From Gammaproteobacteria bacterium (lineage in GTDB: Bacteria > Pseudomonadota > Gammaproteobacteria > UBA9339): a DNA stretch of 42,382 nt. Each line of letters opens with the position of its first letter. Position 1 is the first letter of the stretch. A program made the translations under genes and the position numbers. Under the pieces are notes generated by a model. That model made no database searches, was not told where the DNA came from, and worked only from the letters and a program-made list of their open reading frames with translations. Location of the stretch: NCBI GenBank assembly GCA_023135155.1, contig JAGLTR010000082.1:1-42382 (forward strand). The letters are read 5' to 3'. This document shows positions 17,325-27,100 of the stretch, piece by piece.

Positions 17325-18917
17325 CTACGCTACGAACGGTGCACTTATATAACTCGTCACCCCAATATTTGTAAGGAACTGTGAATCATGTGAAATAACA
17401 ATTAAAGCTCCTTGGTAATAGTTTAAGATGTTTTCTAAACTTTTGATACTATCTAAATCCAAATGGTTAGTTGGTTCATCTAATATTAATAGTTGCGGAG
17501 GCAGCTTCGCTGGCAATATGCATGCTAGGGCGGCACGTAATTTTTCACCGCCGCTTAACGTGGCGACTTGTTGTTGAACTTTTTCTCCTCTAAATAAAAA
17601 TCCCGCCAATAAAGCCCTGTCATCTGCGCTATTTATTTCAGGGTTTAGTTTCTGGAAATTATCTAGAATTGAAAGCTGCGGCATTAATATAGCTGCTTGC
17701 TGGTCAAGATAACTAATACGACTTACTCCCATCGTTATTTTGCCCTTTTCTGGTTGTAGCTTACCAATCAGCAACTTAATCATGGATGTTTTGCCACTAC
17801 CGTTGATGCCCATAACGGCTATTCTTTTTGGACCATGGATCGTCAAGCTATAATTATCCAACAAATAATTCTCGTTATCATATGCAAATGATACAGACTC
17901 AAATTCAGCAATTAGTTTACGCGCTGGAATCTTTGTATTAGTTAATTCTGCGCTAATTTCTTTTTCGCTTTTAACAGCGGCCTTTGCTTGCTGCAGTTTC
18001 GAGCGCGCATCTTCTAAACGCTGCTGTTCTTTTATCGCCAACATTCCTTTGGTTTTTTCACTACGCTCCTTCTCGTTATTTAGAATGATTTTCGCCTGGC
18101 TACCGCTTTTACGTGCGGCATATCCTTTACTCATACGTTGTGCGTGCTTTTCGCGTGAATCTTGAATAGAACGTTTGGTTTTCTGTAACAATTTCTCGGC
18201 GTCTTGTAATTTTTTTTCTCGAGCTACGGTTAATAGTTTTTTCTGCTCTAAATAAAAGTCATAATTCCCGCCATATACCGTACATCCCAATGTTGTAAGC
18301 TCAACAATTTGTTCCATTAACTGTAGCAGCTCTCGATCATGCGTAACGATAATCAGCCCCTTGTTCCAGGCTTTAATCGCATCATAAAGCAACTGCCGCG
18401 ACTGATGATCGAGATTATTTGTCGGCTCATCAAATATTAAAAAGTCTGCAACGCTAAGAAACGCTCGCGCCAACCATAAGCGCGATAATTCACCACTACT
18501 TAAACTAGCGAGCTGACGCTCCACAGCAACATGCGCCAAATTAAATTGTTGCAATGCTCTTTTAATTCTATCTAGCAGATCCCAATCATCGCCTATCAGT
18601 TCAAAATCTGCCTCTTGGACGCTTCCCTGCTGAACGTTTTTAAGAGCCCCTAACTTTGCATCCACTGCAAGTAACTGAGCTACTGTACTGAACTTTGCAG
18701 ACACCGGATGCTGTGGACAATAGGTAATTGTCCCAACACGATTGATCGAACCAACAGAAGGGGTTAATTCTCCCAGCAATAACTTTAAAAGCGTCGTTTT
18801 ACCAACACCATTTTTACCAATAATCGCCGTCTTGCGACAACCAAGGGTTAAGTTTAATTCGCTGAAGAGAGTTGAATAACTACAATTTTGAATCGTGATC
18901 TGTGAACTATGCATCAT
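17325..18917 (-). CDS. ABC-F family ATPase, possible ribosome-protection protein
   Basis: 530 residues with two ABC domains and no membrane segment. First domain: Walker A GKNGVGKTT (~34-42), signature LSSGELSRL, Walker B FLIFDEPTNNLD. A long charged linker (about 235-320, Lys/Glu/Gln-rich coiled coil) follows, then the second domain with GINGSGKTS, LSGGEKLRA and LLILDEPTNHLD. ABC-F proteins bind the ribosomal E site; some protect against antibiotics, others are translation factors. The leader region upstream (three-codon ORF and an inverted repeat over the Shine-Dalgarno) favours an inducible resistance type, by inference. ATGATG gives two possible starts; ggag lies 8 nt before the first. 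Confidence 0.9.
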   Translation of the reverse strand: MMHSSQITIQNCSYSTLFSELNLTLGCRKTAIIGKNGVGKTTLLKLLLGELTPSVGSINRVGTITYCPQHPVSAKFSTVAQLLAVDAKLGALKNVQQGSVQEADFELIGDDWDLLDRIKRALQQFNLAHVAVERQLASLSSGELSRLWLARAFLSVADFLIFDEPTNNLDHQSRQLLYDAIKAWNKGLIIVTHDRELLQLMEQIVELTTLGCTVYGGNYDFYLEQKKLLTVAREKKLQDAEKLLQKTKRSIQDSREKHAQRMSKGYAARKSGSQAKIILNNEKERSEKTKGMLAIKEQQRLEDARSKLQQAKAAVKSEKEISAELTNTKIPARKLIAEFESVSFAYDNENYLLDNYSLTIHGPKRIAVMGINGSGKTSMIKLLIGKLQPEKGKITMGVSRISYLDQQAAILMPQLSILDNFQKLNPEINSADDRALLAGFLFRGEKVQQQVATLSGGEKLRAALACILPAKLPPQLLILDEPTNHLDLDSIKSLENILNYYQGALIVISHDSQFLTNIGVTSYISAPFVA

Positions 18918-18926
18918 ATTAAAATC

Positions 18927-19021
18927 TCCATATAGAATGGTATGGCCAAAGCTAACACCAAAACAAAATAGACTTTAATTGCGCATTGTCAGATCACCTC
19001 CAGGAAAACTATCGATATGGA
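18927..19021 (-). promoter_or_regulatory. Leader with three-codon uORF upstream of the ABC-F gene
   Basis: On the minus strand a strong Shine-Dalgarno (tggaggtgatc, complementary to the 16S rRNA tail; 19002-18992) precedes the ORF ATG CGC AAT TAA (18986-18975; Met-Arg-Asn). About 58 nt later comes the ABC-F start, whose own ggag is inside atatgga (18933-18927). This can pair with tccatat at 19021-19015, ahead of the uORF. That layout fits translational attenuation, known for several antibiotic-inducible ABC-F and erm genes. The pairing is short (7 bp) and the promoter is not identified. Confidence 0.45.
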
Positions 19022-19049
19022 AAGTGTAGCACATAAAAATGAGAAAGAA

Positions 19050-19070
19050 AGCTGGCGATGGGACTTGAAC
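19050..19070 (-). repeat. Short 3' tRNA-Thr-like fragment
   Basis: The 21 bases are identical to 35817-35837, in the same orientation. On the minus strand they read as a T-loop (GTTCAAGT) and acceptor strand (CGCCAGC) of a tRNA. The sequence beyond the match is not tRNA-like, so this is a remnant, possibly left by recombination at a tRNA gene. The 238-bp gap 18918-19155 otherwise holds only the ABC-F leader and nothing I recognise. Confidence 0.6.
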
Positions 19071-19155
19071 TCTACGGCAATCGGACCAAAATCTGGAAAC
19101 ACATAAATTGATTGCTGTGACTTAAGCTCGCAACCGAAAATAGAACCACCCAGCA

Positions 19156-20085
19156 CTAGAAATTGTCACCACAACACTTCTTGTATTTCTTACCACTACC
19201 ACAAGGACAAGGTTCATTACGGCCCGCTTTTACTTTCTGATCTTTTTTTTCTCCATCGTCAGCAAGTCTCTCAGGCATAGAAACGAACAACTCTTTCAAC
19301 AATAACATTGCTCCCTGAGTTTTCTTCCAATATTTTCCGTAGCTTTTGCAATATATATACGCTTGATCGTCGCCCCCAATTGAAATGTAGCCGTCATTAA
19401 GCGACTTTGGCTGTTTATGTTTTGATTTTAACAATTCTTTTGCTACTTTTGGCAGATATTCAATCGCAGAAATTAAAGATTTTCTCGCATCATTTGGTTT
19501 ACCCTGCATCAGCAACAACAGCGGTCTACCATATACCGTTGCGGCCATCATATCATCAGGGTAGTTTTTACAGGTATCCAAAGACTCTTCCAAGAATCCA
19601 AGCTCAATATTACAAATCAAAATATACTCTCTGATGCCCTGATTATCACCTGAATTCCAAGCAAGCAAATGATCAAACCATTTTTTCGCCGCCTTATATT
19701 TTCCTCTATTAAGATACTCTAATCCCAAATTTGCACATAGACGCATAAAAGGGCGGTTTTCAAGAAATCCCCAAAGCAGCTCCTCCTTATCTTCATGCAA
19801 AGGCTGGGGAAGTTGTGGCAAGAAATTATTCATACCCAATTCCAACACAGCAAGAGCTTCAACTTCATTACCTAGATAGTGGTGACACAAATATAAACTA
19901 TTATATGCATCTATAATATCAGGGGCATCATGAATTATCCCTCTGAACTTCTCCATCGACTTTTCAACTAAACCATCATTCAGCATATCTTCTGCATCAT
20001 AAAGTCGTTGCATACAGTTTTTTACTTTTCTGCTTTCTTTTACGCACCAAGCATTTCCTCCAACTGATTCAAAAGATTTACTCAT
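19156..20085 (-). CDS. TPR-like protein with C-terminal SEC-C zinc motif
   Basis: About 309 residues from ATG 20085, which has ggaga 9 nt upstream and overlaps the preceding stop by 8 bp; an ATG at 20100 is less well placed. Helical repeats of TPR type are suggested by 'AEDMLNDGLVEKSMEKFRGII', 'AYNSLYLCHHYLGNEVEAL' and 'LEYLNRGKYKAAKKWFDHLL'. The last 22 residues form a SEC-C motif (GRNEPCPCGSGKKYKKCCG), a zinc-binding tail first known from SecA and found on many otherwise unrelated proteins. Function unknown; probably an adaptor that binds proteins. Translationally coupled to the small gene upstream. Confidence 0.8.
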   Translation of the reverse strand: MSKSFESVGGNAWCVKESRKVKNCMQRLYDAEDMLNDGLVEKSMEKFRGIIHDAPDIIDAYNSLYLCHHYLGNEVEALAVLELGMNNFLPQLPQPLHEDKEELLWGFLENRPFMRLCANLGLEYLNRGKYKAAKKWFDHLLAWNSGDNQGIREYILICNIELGFLEESLDTCKNYPDDMMAATVYGRPLLLLMQGKPNDARKSLISAIEYLPKVAKELLKSKHKQPKSLNDGYISIGGDDQAYIYCKSYGKYWKKTQGAMLLLKELFVSMPERLADDGEKKDQKVKAGRNEPCPCGSGKKYKKCCGDNF

Positions 20086-20398
20086 AATTACTATCTCCAT
20101 CTTTTATTAGATCCCCAACAACACCCATAACCTCATCAGACAACTCTTCCTTTTTAAGTATTGCATTATTTACGGCATAGGCAACCTTCCAACTTGCATC
20201 ACCACCCATTTCATACTGCTTATATAAATTTCTAGCGTCTTTATTGTGAAAAATATGGATCAACTCCCCCAAATCCCAGCAATCAATCTCCCCAAATTGT
20301 TGTTCTAAACCGGTCAAGGTAGATTCTAATTCGCGCTTATAAGCCACCCCTACCAACTCTCGTAGTTGGCGCTTGATCTTTTTTGTATATTCCCGCAT
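20078..20398 (-). CDS. Small hypothetical protein coupled to the SEC-C protein
   Basis: 106 residues with a basic N-terminal helix (YTKKIKRQLRELVGVAYKREL) and an acidic tail. It has no signal peptide and no membrane segment. I do not recognise the family. The overlap with the SEC-C gene suggests that the two proteins act together. The gap to the methyltransferase downstream-strand neighbour (20399-20432) is short, so it may belong to one operon with 20433-21754. Confidence 0.65.
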   Translation of the reverse strand: MREYTKKIKRQLRELVGVAYKRELESTLTGLEQQFGEIDCWDLGELIHIFHNKDARNLYKQYEMGGDASWKVAYAVNNAILKKEELSDEVMGVVGDLIKDGDSNYE

Positions 20399-20432
20399 AA
20401 GCCCTCCATTTCTGAATTTCTTTCTTTGTTAC

Positions 20433-21200
20433 CTACTTAAAATACTTGAGACTCAATTTTAGTGTTTCATCTCGAAATATATAGATATCACCCGGATACT
20501 TCTTAAGAAGAGTTTTTATGTTATCCTCAGATAATTGATTAACTTGAAATATCCCATGCGTTGTAGCTTCAAACCAAAATAAGAAATCATGTAATGACTC
20601 AAAATGATAATCATCCATTCTTTCTTGTTTAACTATACTAAAATCATTTTTTTCTAATAACCGCATCCATCTATCTCGGGAAGTAAAGTTATATTTCTCA
20701 ATGACTCCTTTTTGAAGTGCGCTAGAAAACGCTGCTATATCTAGAACAAGTTCTGATTGCTTGGTAATGCATTGAAAAACAAACCTTCCATCAGGAGCCA
20801 GCAATTCAGCAACTTTTCTTAACATTAAATTTTTATCAACAATCCAGTGTAACACTTGGTTTGAGAATATAACGTCAAATCTTTTTATATGATCAGCCTG
20901 ATATATCTCAAAGGGAAAACATACAAAAGTAACATTATCAGCGTTTCCATGCTTTTTCTTGGCAAGCATTACTCTTTCGCTGTCCGCATCAACACCAACA
21001 ATAATTCCATTTGGTTTAATCAGTTTACCTATCTCATAGGTCAATTCACCCGTCCCAGCACCCAAATCAAGTACATTTTCATTTTGTTTAAACTCAGCAA
21101 AATCAATCAATTCCATACCGTTAATAAATTGGTACTGTTCCGACTGTTGCTGGTAAGACTGTGCATGCTTGGCAGCATATGCTTGTTCTTTTTCAAACAT
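20433..21200 (-). CDS. SAM-dependent methyltransferase (class I)
   Basis: 255 residues. Motif I is VLDLGAGTGELTYEIG (about 44-59), the motif II acidic residue is in IIVGVDADSERV, and the motif IV region is FDVIFSNQVLHWI. The overall pattern, including 'LLAPDGRFVFQCITKQ' and the helical C terminus, is that of small-molecule methyltransferases near trans-aconitate methyltransferase and Methyltransf_25/11 families. Substrate unknown. It lies 14 bp downstream of the next gene (21215-21754), so they are likely cotranscribed. Confidence 0.85.
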   Translation of the reverse strand: MFEKEQAYAAKHAQSYQQQSEQYQFINGMELIDFAEFKQNENVLDLGAGTGELTYEIGKLIKPNGIIVGVDADSERVMLAKKKHGNADNVTFVCFPFEIYQADHIKRFDVIFSNQVLHWIVDKNLMLRKVAELLAPDGRFVFQCITKQSELVLDIAAFSSALQKGVIEKYNFTSRDRWMRLLEKNDFSIVKQERMDDYHFESLHDFLFWFEATTHGIFQVNQLSEDNIKTLLKKYPGDIYIFRDETLKLSLKYFK

Positions 21201-21214
21201 AAATATCTCTCACA

Positions 21215-21754
21215 TTAATTTTTCTTAAAAGCCAATCTAATTCGTTCGCAGGATTTTCCTCGCGCTAATCCTTCTTGGCCTTCTTTCTCAGCATAATGCG
21301 TCCACTCAAGCATGGAGTGAACGCCATACATAAATCCTTCATCGTAGGCTTTAGCAATTTGGCACATAAACCAAGGCTTATCCCAAACAAATTTCCATGA
21401 ATCCAAAATTGGACATCTAGAAAATATAATATCTGTTTCAGTGGCAGAAAATTTGGTTACATCTTTTTCAAACCCTGCAACTCTTAGATGCTTAAAAACA
21501 TTACTATATATTTCTTGCATTACAATATCCACAGTAAGCTCGTCTTCCCTACCGTCATAACCAGCTTCCTTCTTATACAACTCACCCTCTGTTTTACCAA
21601 ACTCATAGAAAGCCTTACAAAGCACCTCTATAGCTTCTTCGCCCCAACGCTCGTATAAAGCTTTCCCCATAACCGCCATCCACCTACCATCTTTCCAAAC
21701 TGTCTCTTTGATAAAATCAACAACTTCTGGTGGAAAATTTAATTCATCAGTCAT
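21215..21754 (-). CDS. Hypothetical protein, possibly ATC-hydrolase (PF14196) family
   Basis: 179 residues, soluble, rich in Trp and Glu. The segment 'ALYERWGEEAIEVLCKAFYEFGKTEGELY' and a later isolated Cys (FSRCPILDSW) with 'CQIAKAYDEGFMYGV' recall L-2-amino-thiazoline-4-carboxylate hydrolase family proteins, many of which have no proven activity. The match is from memory of the pattern and is weak. It begins 17 bp from a MITE-like element that sits where its promoter would be. Confidence 0.4.
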   Translation of the reverse strand: MTDELNFPPEVVDFIKETVWKDGRWMAVMGKALYERWGEEAIEVLCKAFYEFGKTEGELYKKEAGYDGREDELTVDIVMQEIYSNVFKHLRVAGFEKDVTKFSATETDIIFSRCPILDSWKFVWDKPWFMCQIAKAYDEGFMYGVHSMLEWTHYAEKEGQEGLARGKSCERIRLAFKKN

Positions 21755-21770
21755 GCTCTACTCCTATTAT

Positions 21771-21909
21771 GGGGCTGTTGCAAACCGAATTTAGGTGAGC
21801 AGTAATACGAGAAAAATTGGCGAAAAACGCGCAGTTTATATTGATAAATGAGCATTTTGAGGCGGTTTTTCTCGTATTAATGCCGCATAAATTCGGTTTG
21901 CAACAGTCC
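21771..21909. mobile_element. MITE-like inverted-repeat element
   Basis: 139 bp. The ends are an imperfect inverted repeat of about 40 bp: gcaaaccgaattta and taatacgagaaaaa occur on both arms. The outer ends read ggggctgttgc and, on the other strand, ggactgttgc, an end type seen in several IS families. The flanks share tcctattat on both sides, so a target duplication of 8-9 bp (or 5-6 bp, depending on where the ends are set) is likely. No transposase is encoded; short frames through it are incidental. Confidence 0.75.
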
Positions 21910-21947
21910 TATTATCTAAGGCATACCAATACTTTGGTTTACTCATA

Positions 21948-22756
21948 CTATACCGCGCCATTACCAATTGTTATGTATTTTTGTTTACTACTTTGTGGCT
22001 TATCTGGAATAGTCATTGTCAATAATCCTCTTGCAATTAGTGGCCTTATGAATTTTTGCTTAAACTTAGTGCGATTCTTCCAACCTAGCAACTCCATAAC
22101 CTCAACTACCGATCTAGGCTCTTTACAGAGCTTCAAAATCTTGTCTTCATCACTAAGTCCAACTTGGTCCCAACTTGGTCCCGACTTAGCGCCTCCTTGG
22201 AATCAAGCACTCTAGTCGCAGGGTGCGGATAAAACGTTACCCGGACAGCAGAACCAAATTCCTCCCACTTTGGTTCGGGATATCCCTCTTTCTTACAAAA
22301 TGCTGTAATACGTTCATAACCACTGCCCCAAGCTTCAACAAGCTCCATTTTCTTAAATACTTGCGCAATAGTTTTATTGCGAATCGTACTAACTCCATTC
22401 TGCAATTCTTCTATGCTCATTCCTATTGGCAACATCCCAGGATTAGTTATATCCAATCTATCCGAATAAATAGCTACTAAAATGCGCATTCCCTGAATAA
22501 GATAACTAGAGTGCAATAAAGCATTAACTAAAGCTTCACGAACCGCCTCGGCAGGATATTCAGGGATATCTTTCCTTCGCATAGTTTTTATTTCCGCCGC
22601 CATTCTAGTATTGCGTCGAATAAATTTAGGCACCTCATTTAATGCTGCCAAAATCCCCCCGTCAGAATCGAGATTAGATGTAAAAAGAAACACGAAATGA
22701 TAGTCTTCACATGGAAAATACTTTAACATAACCAACAATAAGAACAATATTATCAA
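21948..22756 (-). pseudogene. Decayed HATPase_c_4 / RecG-like ATP-binding protein
   Basis: Two fragments make one gene. The longer (22133-22756, 207 residues) contains 'IPEYPAEAVREALVNALLHSSY', 'DRLDITNPGMLPIGMSIEEL' and 'EAWGSGYERI', the C-terminal HATPase_c_4 region of AlbA_2/Schlafen-type proteins. The shorter (21948-22136, 62 residues) is the C-terminal winged helix (EPRSVVEVMELLGWKNRTKF, PDKPQSSKQKYIT). They are in different frames because of an 11-bp tandem duplication at 22159-22180. The N-terminal AlbA_2 domain is absent; the odd hydrophobic start is not family-like. The gene was therefore cut on its 5' side, next to the biosynthetic cluster, and then frameshifted. Confidence 0.75.
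22159..22180. repeat. 11-bp tandem duplication causing a frameshift
   Basis: ccaacttggtc occurs twice back to back. Removing one copy rejoins the upstream frame (...SRDQVG) to LSDEDKILKLCKEPRS in the downstream frame, giving a continuous family-like sequence. The duplication is thus the frame-breaking event. Confidence 0.8.
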
Positions 22757-22781
22757 ATTACTAGGCGCTTCATTTTCTACT

Positions 22782-24185
22782 CTACATACAATCAGTTTTA
22801 GACACTCTTAACTTACAAACAATAATTAACAATAATGAAAATACAAGCATCAATAAAATATAATAGATATTTTCTCTAAAATGATGATAATAAACAGCAG
22901 CAAATTGTGATTTTAAATTATGAGTTATAACACCACAAGAACCCAGATGACACACCTCTTTTGTATATATCATATTTGTTATTTTTACACCTACTGCGCC
23001 AGAAAAAGCAGCTAAGGTATAATAGATACCAGAAGCTGCGGTAATATCATCTCTGGCAACACTAGAAAACACTAGATTGGATAAACATGGTACAGCAACT
23101 CCAAGTAACAAGCCCGTAGATAACAGCAAGGCAATAAACCAACAAAGATCAAACCCCCCATTTATCACGATAAATACCAAGTAAACTACAATACTTTGCA
23201 AAAACGCAAAAACCATAAGACGCGTCTCTCTTGTTCTACCAAACATACCCGTTGTTAATGAGACAATGCCATACATCACTCCCAGCAGTGTCAACAGCAA
23301 ACCAGTAACTTTAGTATTGATGTGCACAACATTTTGTAAATATACAGAAACCAAATATGGCAGCCCAAACCACACATACCCTATTACACTCCGCACAATA
23401 CATCCTACAGCAAAGCGAACATTTTTAAACAAATCAAATCTAAATACAGCCGGAACAAACCTTAACTCAGCTGTCACCAATATAGCTAACAATAAACCGG
23501 CAATACTAACACCCAAATAACTTATCCTTATCACAAAGATTGCATAATATACAGACATCGCAAACACGCCGTATATAACCAAAGATATCGCACTATTCTT
23601 TGCATCGCGAACATCATCAGTACTTATAGTCATAAACGCCATACATATGAGCATCACCATTAAAAATGGCACATTTAAATAAAACAAATATCTCCATGAC
23701 ATTGCATGCAATATAATACCACCAATTAGAGGACCAATACTTTGAGATGCACCAGCTACAAAACTAACAATTCCTAAAAGGATAATTTTCTCTGAAGCAT
23801 GGATCATTTTAAACGGGATAGTGATAGATAAAGGAAACAAAATTGCAAACGCTATACCTTGCAAAATTCGACCAGCCACTAAAATAAAGAACGAACCTGC
23901 CAATCCACAAATACATGCAGAGACTAAAAATAGACCAAGCCCGATAATGTAAAGTCGCTTTTCACCTATAAATCTTGCGAAGCTGGTAGAAGGCAATAAA
24001 AACAGAGCGAACGTTAGGTTAAGAATACTTAATATTAATTGCCCCTGATGAAGAGTCGCATGAAAGTAAGACGTAATACTTGGAACCCCAATATTGACTG
24101 CGGTCAGATCTATGTTCAATAACACCAACAATAACAAACAACACGTTATCACCAGTATCTTTTTACCATTTATGTCAGTCAGCAC
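22782..24185 (-). CDS. MFS transporter, DHA2-like, of the biosynthetic cluster
   Basis: 467 residues, about 13-14 hydrophobic helices. Helix 1 has NIDLTAVNIGVPSI, the DHA2 form of the D1 motif, and helix 5 has the antiporter motif C region GASQSIGPLIGGIIL. The loop 2-3 motif A is degenerate (ARFIGEKRLYIIG, without the usual Asp-Arg-Arg-Gly). It starts 9 bp after the NRPS stop, so it is the last gene of that operon and a good candidate for exporter of the product. It ends 25 bp from the decayed ATP-binding gene, the left border of the cluster. Confidence 0.85.
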   Translation of the reverse strand: MLTDINGKKILVITCCLLLLVLLNIDLTAVNIGVPSITSYFHATLHQGQLILSILNLTFALFLLPSTSFARFIGEKRLYIIGLGLFLVSACICGLAGSFFILVAGRILQGIAFAILFPLSITIPFKMIHASEKIILLGIVSFVAGASQSIGPLIGGIILHAMSWRYLFYLNVPFLMVMLICMAFMTISTDDVRDAKNSAISLVIYGVFAMSVYYAIFVIRISYLGVSIAGLLLAILVTAELRFVPAVFRFDLFKNVRFAVGCIVRSVIGYVWFGLPYLVSVYLQNVVHINTKVTGLLLTLLGVMYGIVSLTTGMFGRTRETRLMVFAFLQSIVVYLVFIVINGGFDLCWFIALLLSTGLLLGVAVPCLSNLVFSSVARDDITAASGIYYTLAAFSGAVGVKITNMIYTKEVCHLGSCGVITHNLKSQFAAVYYHHFRENIYYILLMLVFSLLLIIVCKLRVSKTDCM

Positions 24186-24194
24186 TTAAAACTC

Positions 24195-27100
24195 CTAACC
24201 ACTACTGTTATCCAAGATTTTTGCCATATAAACAAATGACTCTTGTCCCATTATACCAAAATGGTCAGTATTAATATTCATCACATCCAATTTTTTCACC
24301 AAGGGCTTCCACCCATTATATTTGTCATCAGGACATTCTTTCTGCGCTTTTAATAAGGTTGTGCTACCAGAATAAACTTTAGCACTATAATTAGCCAACA
24401 GCTTCACATCCATATTAGCAGATTGCACCCAATGCCTGAGCTGTGCTGGAGATAATGATTGAGCATAATCAATGATGCGCTGCGGCAAACTCTTCTGTAA
24501 ATCAGCGAATGTATACGGCAACCTCTTACCCATTTGGTTTAACCTATCTTTACTTTGAAGCGAGTTTAACAAAAATAAGTTAGGAATCCTGATGTTTTCT
24601 TGGGCTAATTGCTGAGCAATTTCAAAAGCAATAACTCCTCCTAAACAAAATCCTCCCAAATAATACGCTTTACTTGGAACAACACCCTGTAACATCTTGA
24701 CATAATACGCTGCAAGATCAGGTATACTATCAATCATCGGATTACCAGAATTCAAATTATAGGAGTCAATTAAATACACAGGACGACTCTCACCTATGAT
24801 TGACATACACTCAATATATACCTCCGCTCCGGCAAATCCAGGATGAATTAATACCAATGGGACATTCTCACTAACTACGCCACAAGCTGGAATAATAGGC
24901 TGATACTTTCCAGAGCCGCTTACTATCGAGACTAAAGATTGCGCTTGTTGCGCTATTGTATTATTGCTAAAGACCCATACCAGCGGCCTATCAACATGAA
25001 ACTCTTGCTTAATGCGCGTGATCAAATCTACTGCGGTAAGCGATCCGCCACCAACATCAAAAAATTTCGCGCTAATCGCGCACCGCTCATGCTTCAGCAC
25101 GTCGCTCCATATCCTTTGCAGCCTAAACTCTATATTATTACGAGGAATCATGCTGTTAATATCAGGCTTTTTATAAGCATCACTAGGACTAATTCTTGAC
25201 AGCGCCAGGCGGTTAATCTTCCCATTACTGGACAACGGGATTGCACGAGAAACAATATAAATATCCGGCACCATATAATCAGGTAAATTTTCTTTAAGCC
25301 ACTTTTTAACAGCTTGTTTCAAATCATATGGAGCGCCACCTACAACTCGTCGCGCCTCAGAATACCCATGATCATCTAACTGCCGTTTAGAGATACTGCC
25401 AATCGTAAAACAGCTTAATATATCGCCTCTAATCCGGTCCTCTACTCCTACCCGACCAAGAAAATAACCGATAATACAACCACCAAGCATATATTCAGGC
25501 AATAGCTCCATAACATTCTGGGTATACTCTCCCACTAAACGTAAAGTAGCATCTGTTTTAGCTCCTGCGAAAAAAACAACTATAGCGGCATCATTAAGCA
25601 CATCACGATTACCATCAAAAAAGCATGAATTATCACGGAGAAATGAAACATCACCAATATATTTTAAGGCTTCCTTTTCTAGAATATACAAGCCCGCTTT
25701 CAACCCGCTCACTTTATTATGATGGACATATAAGTAAATATTAACATCATTCGCTGCAAGCGCGTATGCAGTAACACTGCCATTACCTGAAGACAACAAG
25801 CTCTCTGAAGCAGGTTTAGAACTCATGCTCAGACTGACAATATACGAATCATTATTTCCAAGCTTTAAACACTCAATGACATCTGATCTTGATGATACCT
25901 CTATCGCAATATTGATATTTTCACACTGCATTTTGATTAAAGAAATTATATATCCCGCCTCTAATAAGCAAAAATCCACCGCATATTTCCCATACATTGG
26001 AGAAATCGCCTCTTGTCGCCCAATTAAGTGCAACACAATATCATCGGCAAAGAAATATGTACTTGTCTTGATTTTTATCAGCTCATGCGTCAATGCATTG
26101 AAATAATAATATCCTTTGGATAGTTGACCAATATCCCTTCCAACCTCAAGATATATTTGAACAGGATACAGCCCTCCAGCAGAGGGGTAACGATATTTGG
26201 GAAATGGTTGCGCACTTTCTTGATATGCCTGCAATTCCTTCAATACATAATCTATTGTTTCAGCTACACCCACAAAACTTGTTAAGTTCTGACCGCGCGC
26301 GCGTAATAAAAGACAGTTTAAAATAGAATCTACTCCAACAATTTTCTTACAATATTGGCGATAACTTTTTCTATGATAATACTTACAATTACTCCTACCA
26401 TCCACAGACAAAGGAGTTTTAATGTCAGATAAACTATCTTTCCGGATTTGAAAATTATTAAGTCTAAAAGCAATCTTCTCTTCCTGCGAAATCATTTCAG
26501 ATATACTTTCAGTCACAATATGAGCAACCAGCCTTTTATTTTGAAAACGTTCGCCGACGACAGTAACAACGGCATCACTAATCCCATCTATGGACATTAT
26601 AGCATTTTCAACCTCCCTAATATCAATTCTATACCCGGATATTTTAACTTGCGAATCTGTGCGCCCAATTAATTCGATATTCCCATCTGCCATCAGCAAT
26701 CCCGAATCTCCGGTCTTATATAAATACTCTCCTGTCTCTGGATGCCGCAAAAATGATTTGTCCGTTAGATATTTATCCTTCCAATAACCAGCCGCAACAC
26801 CAATGCCTCCGATGTATATTTCACCAGGAACGTTATAAGGACAAATTTGTAAATCATGATTCAATACATAAATGCTTTGATTAGCTAACGCCTTACCATA
26901 GGGAATACTGCGCCACTTTTTACTGACCGAACTTATTGGATAAATAATTGACCATATAGCTCCTTCTGTAGCTCCACCCAAACTAAATATTTCCACACCA
27001 GGAAACGTATTAAATACTTTTGCTGGGAGATCTAGAGGAATCCAGTCACCACTAAGCAATACAACTTTTAAGCTAGTCAGAGCATCCTCATCCAAAGCCT

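Noticed and set aside
21817-22215. Plus-strand 132-codon frame
   Set aside because: It runs from inside the MITE-like element into the antisense of the decayed HATPase_c_4 gene; it has no protein-like composition or ribosome site.
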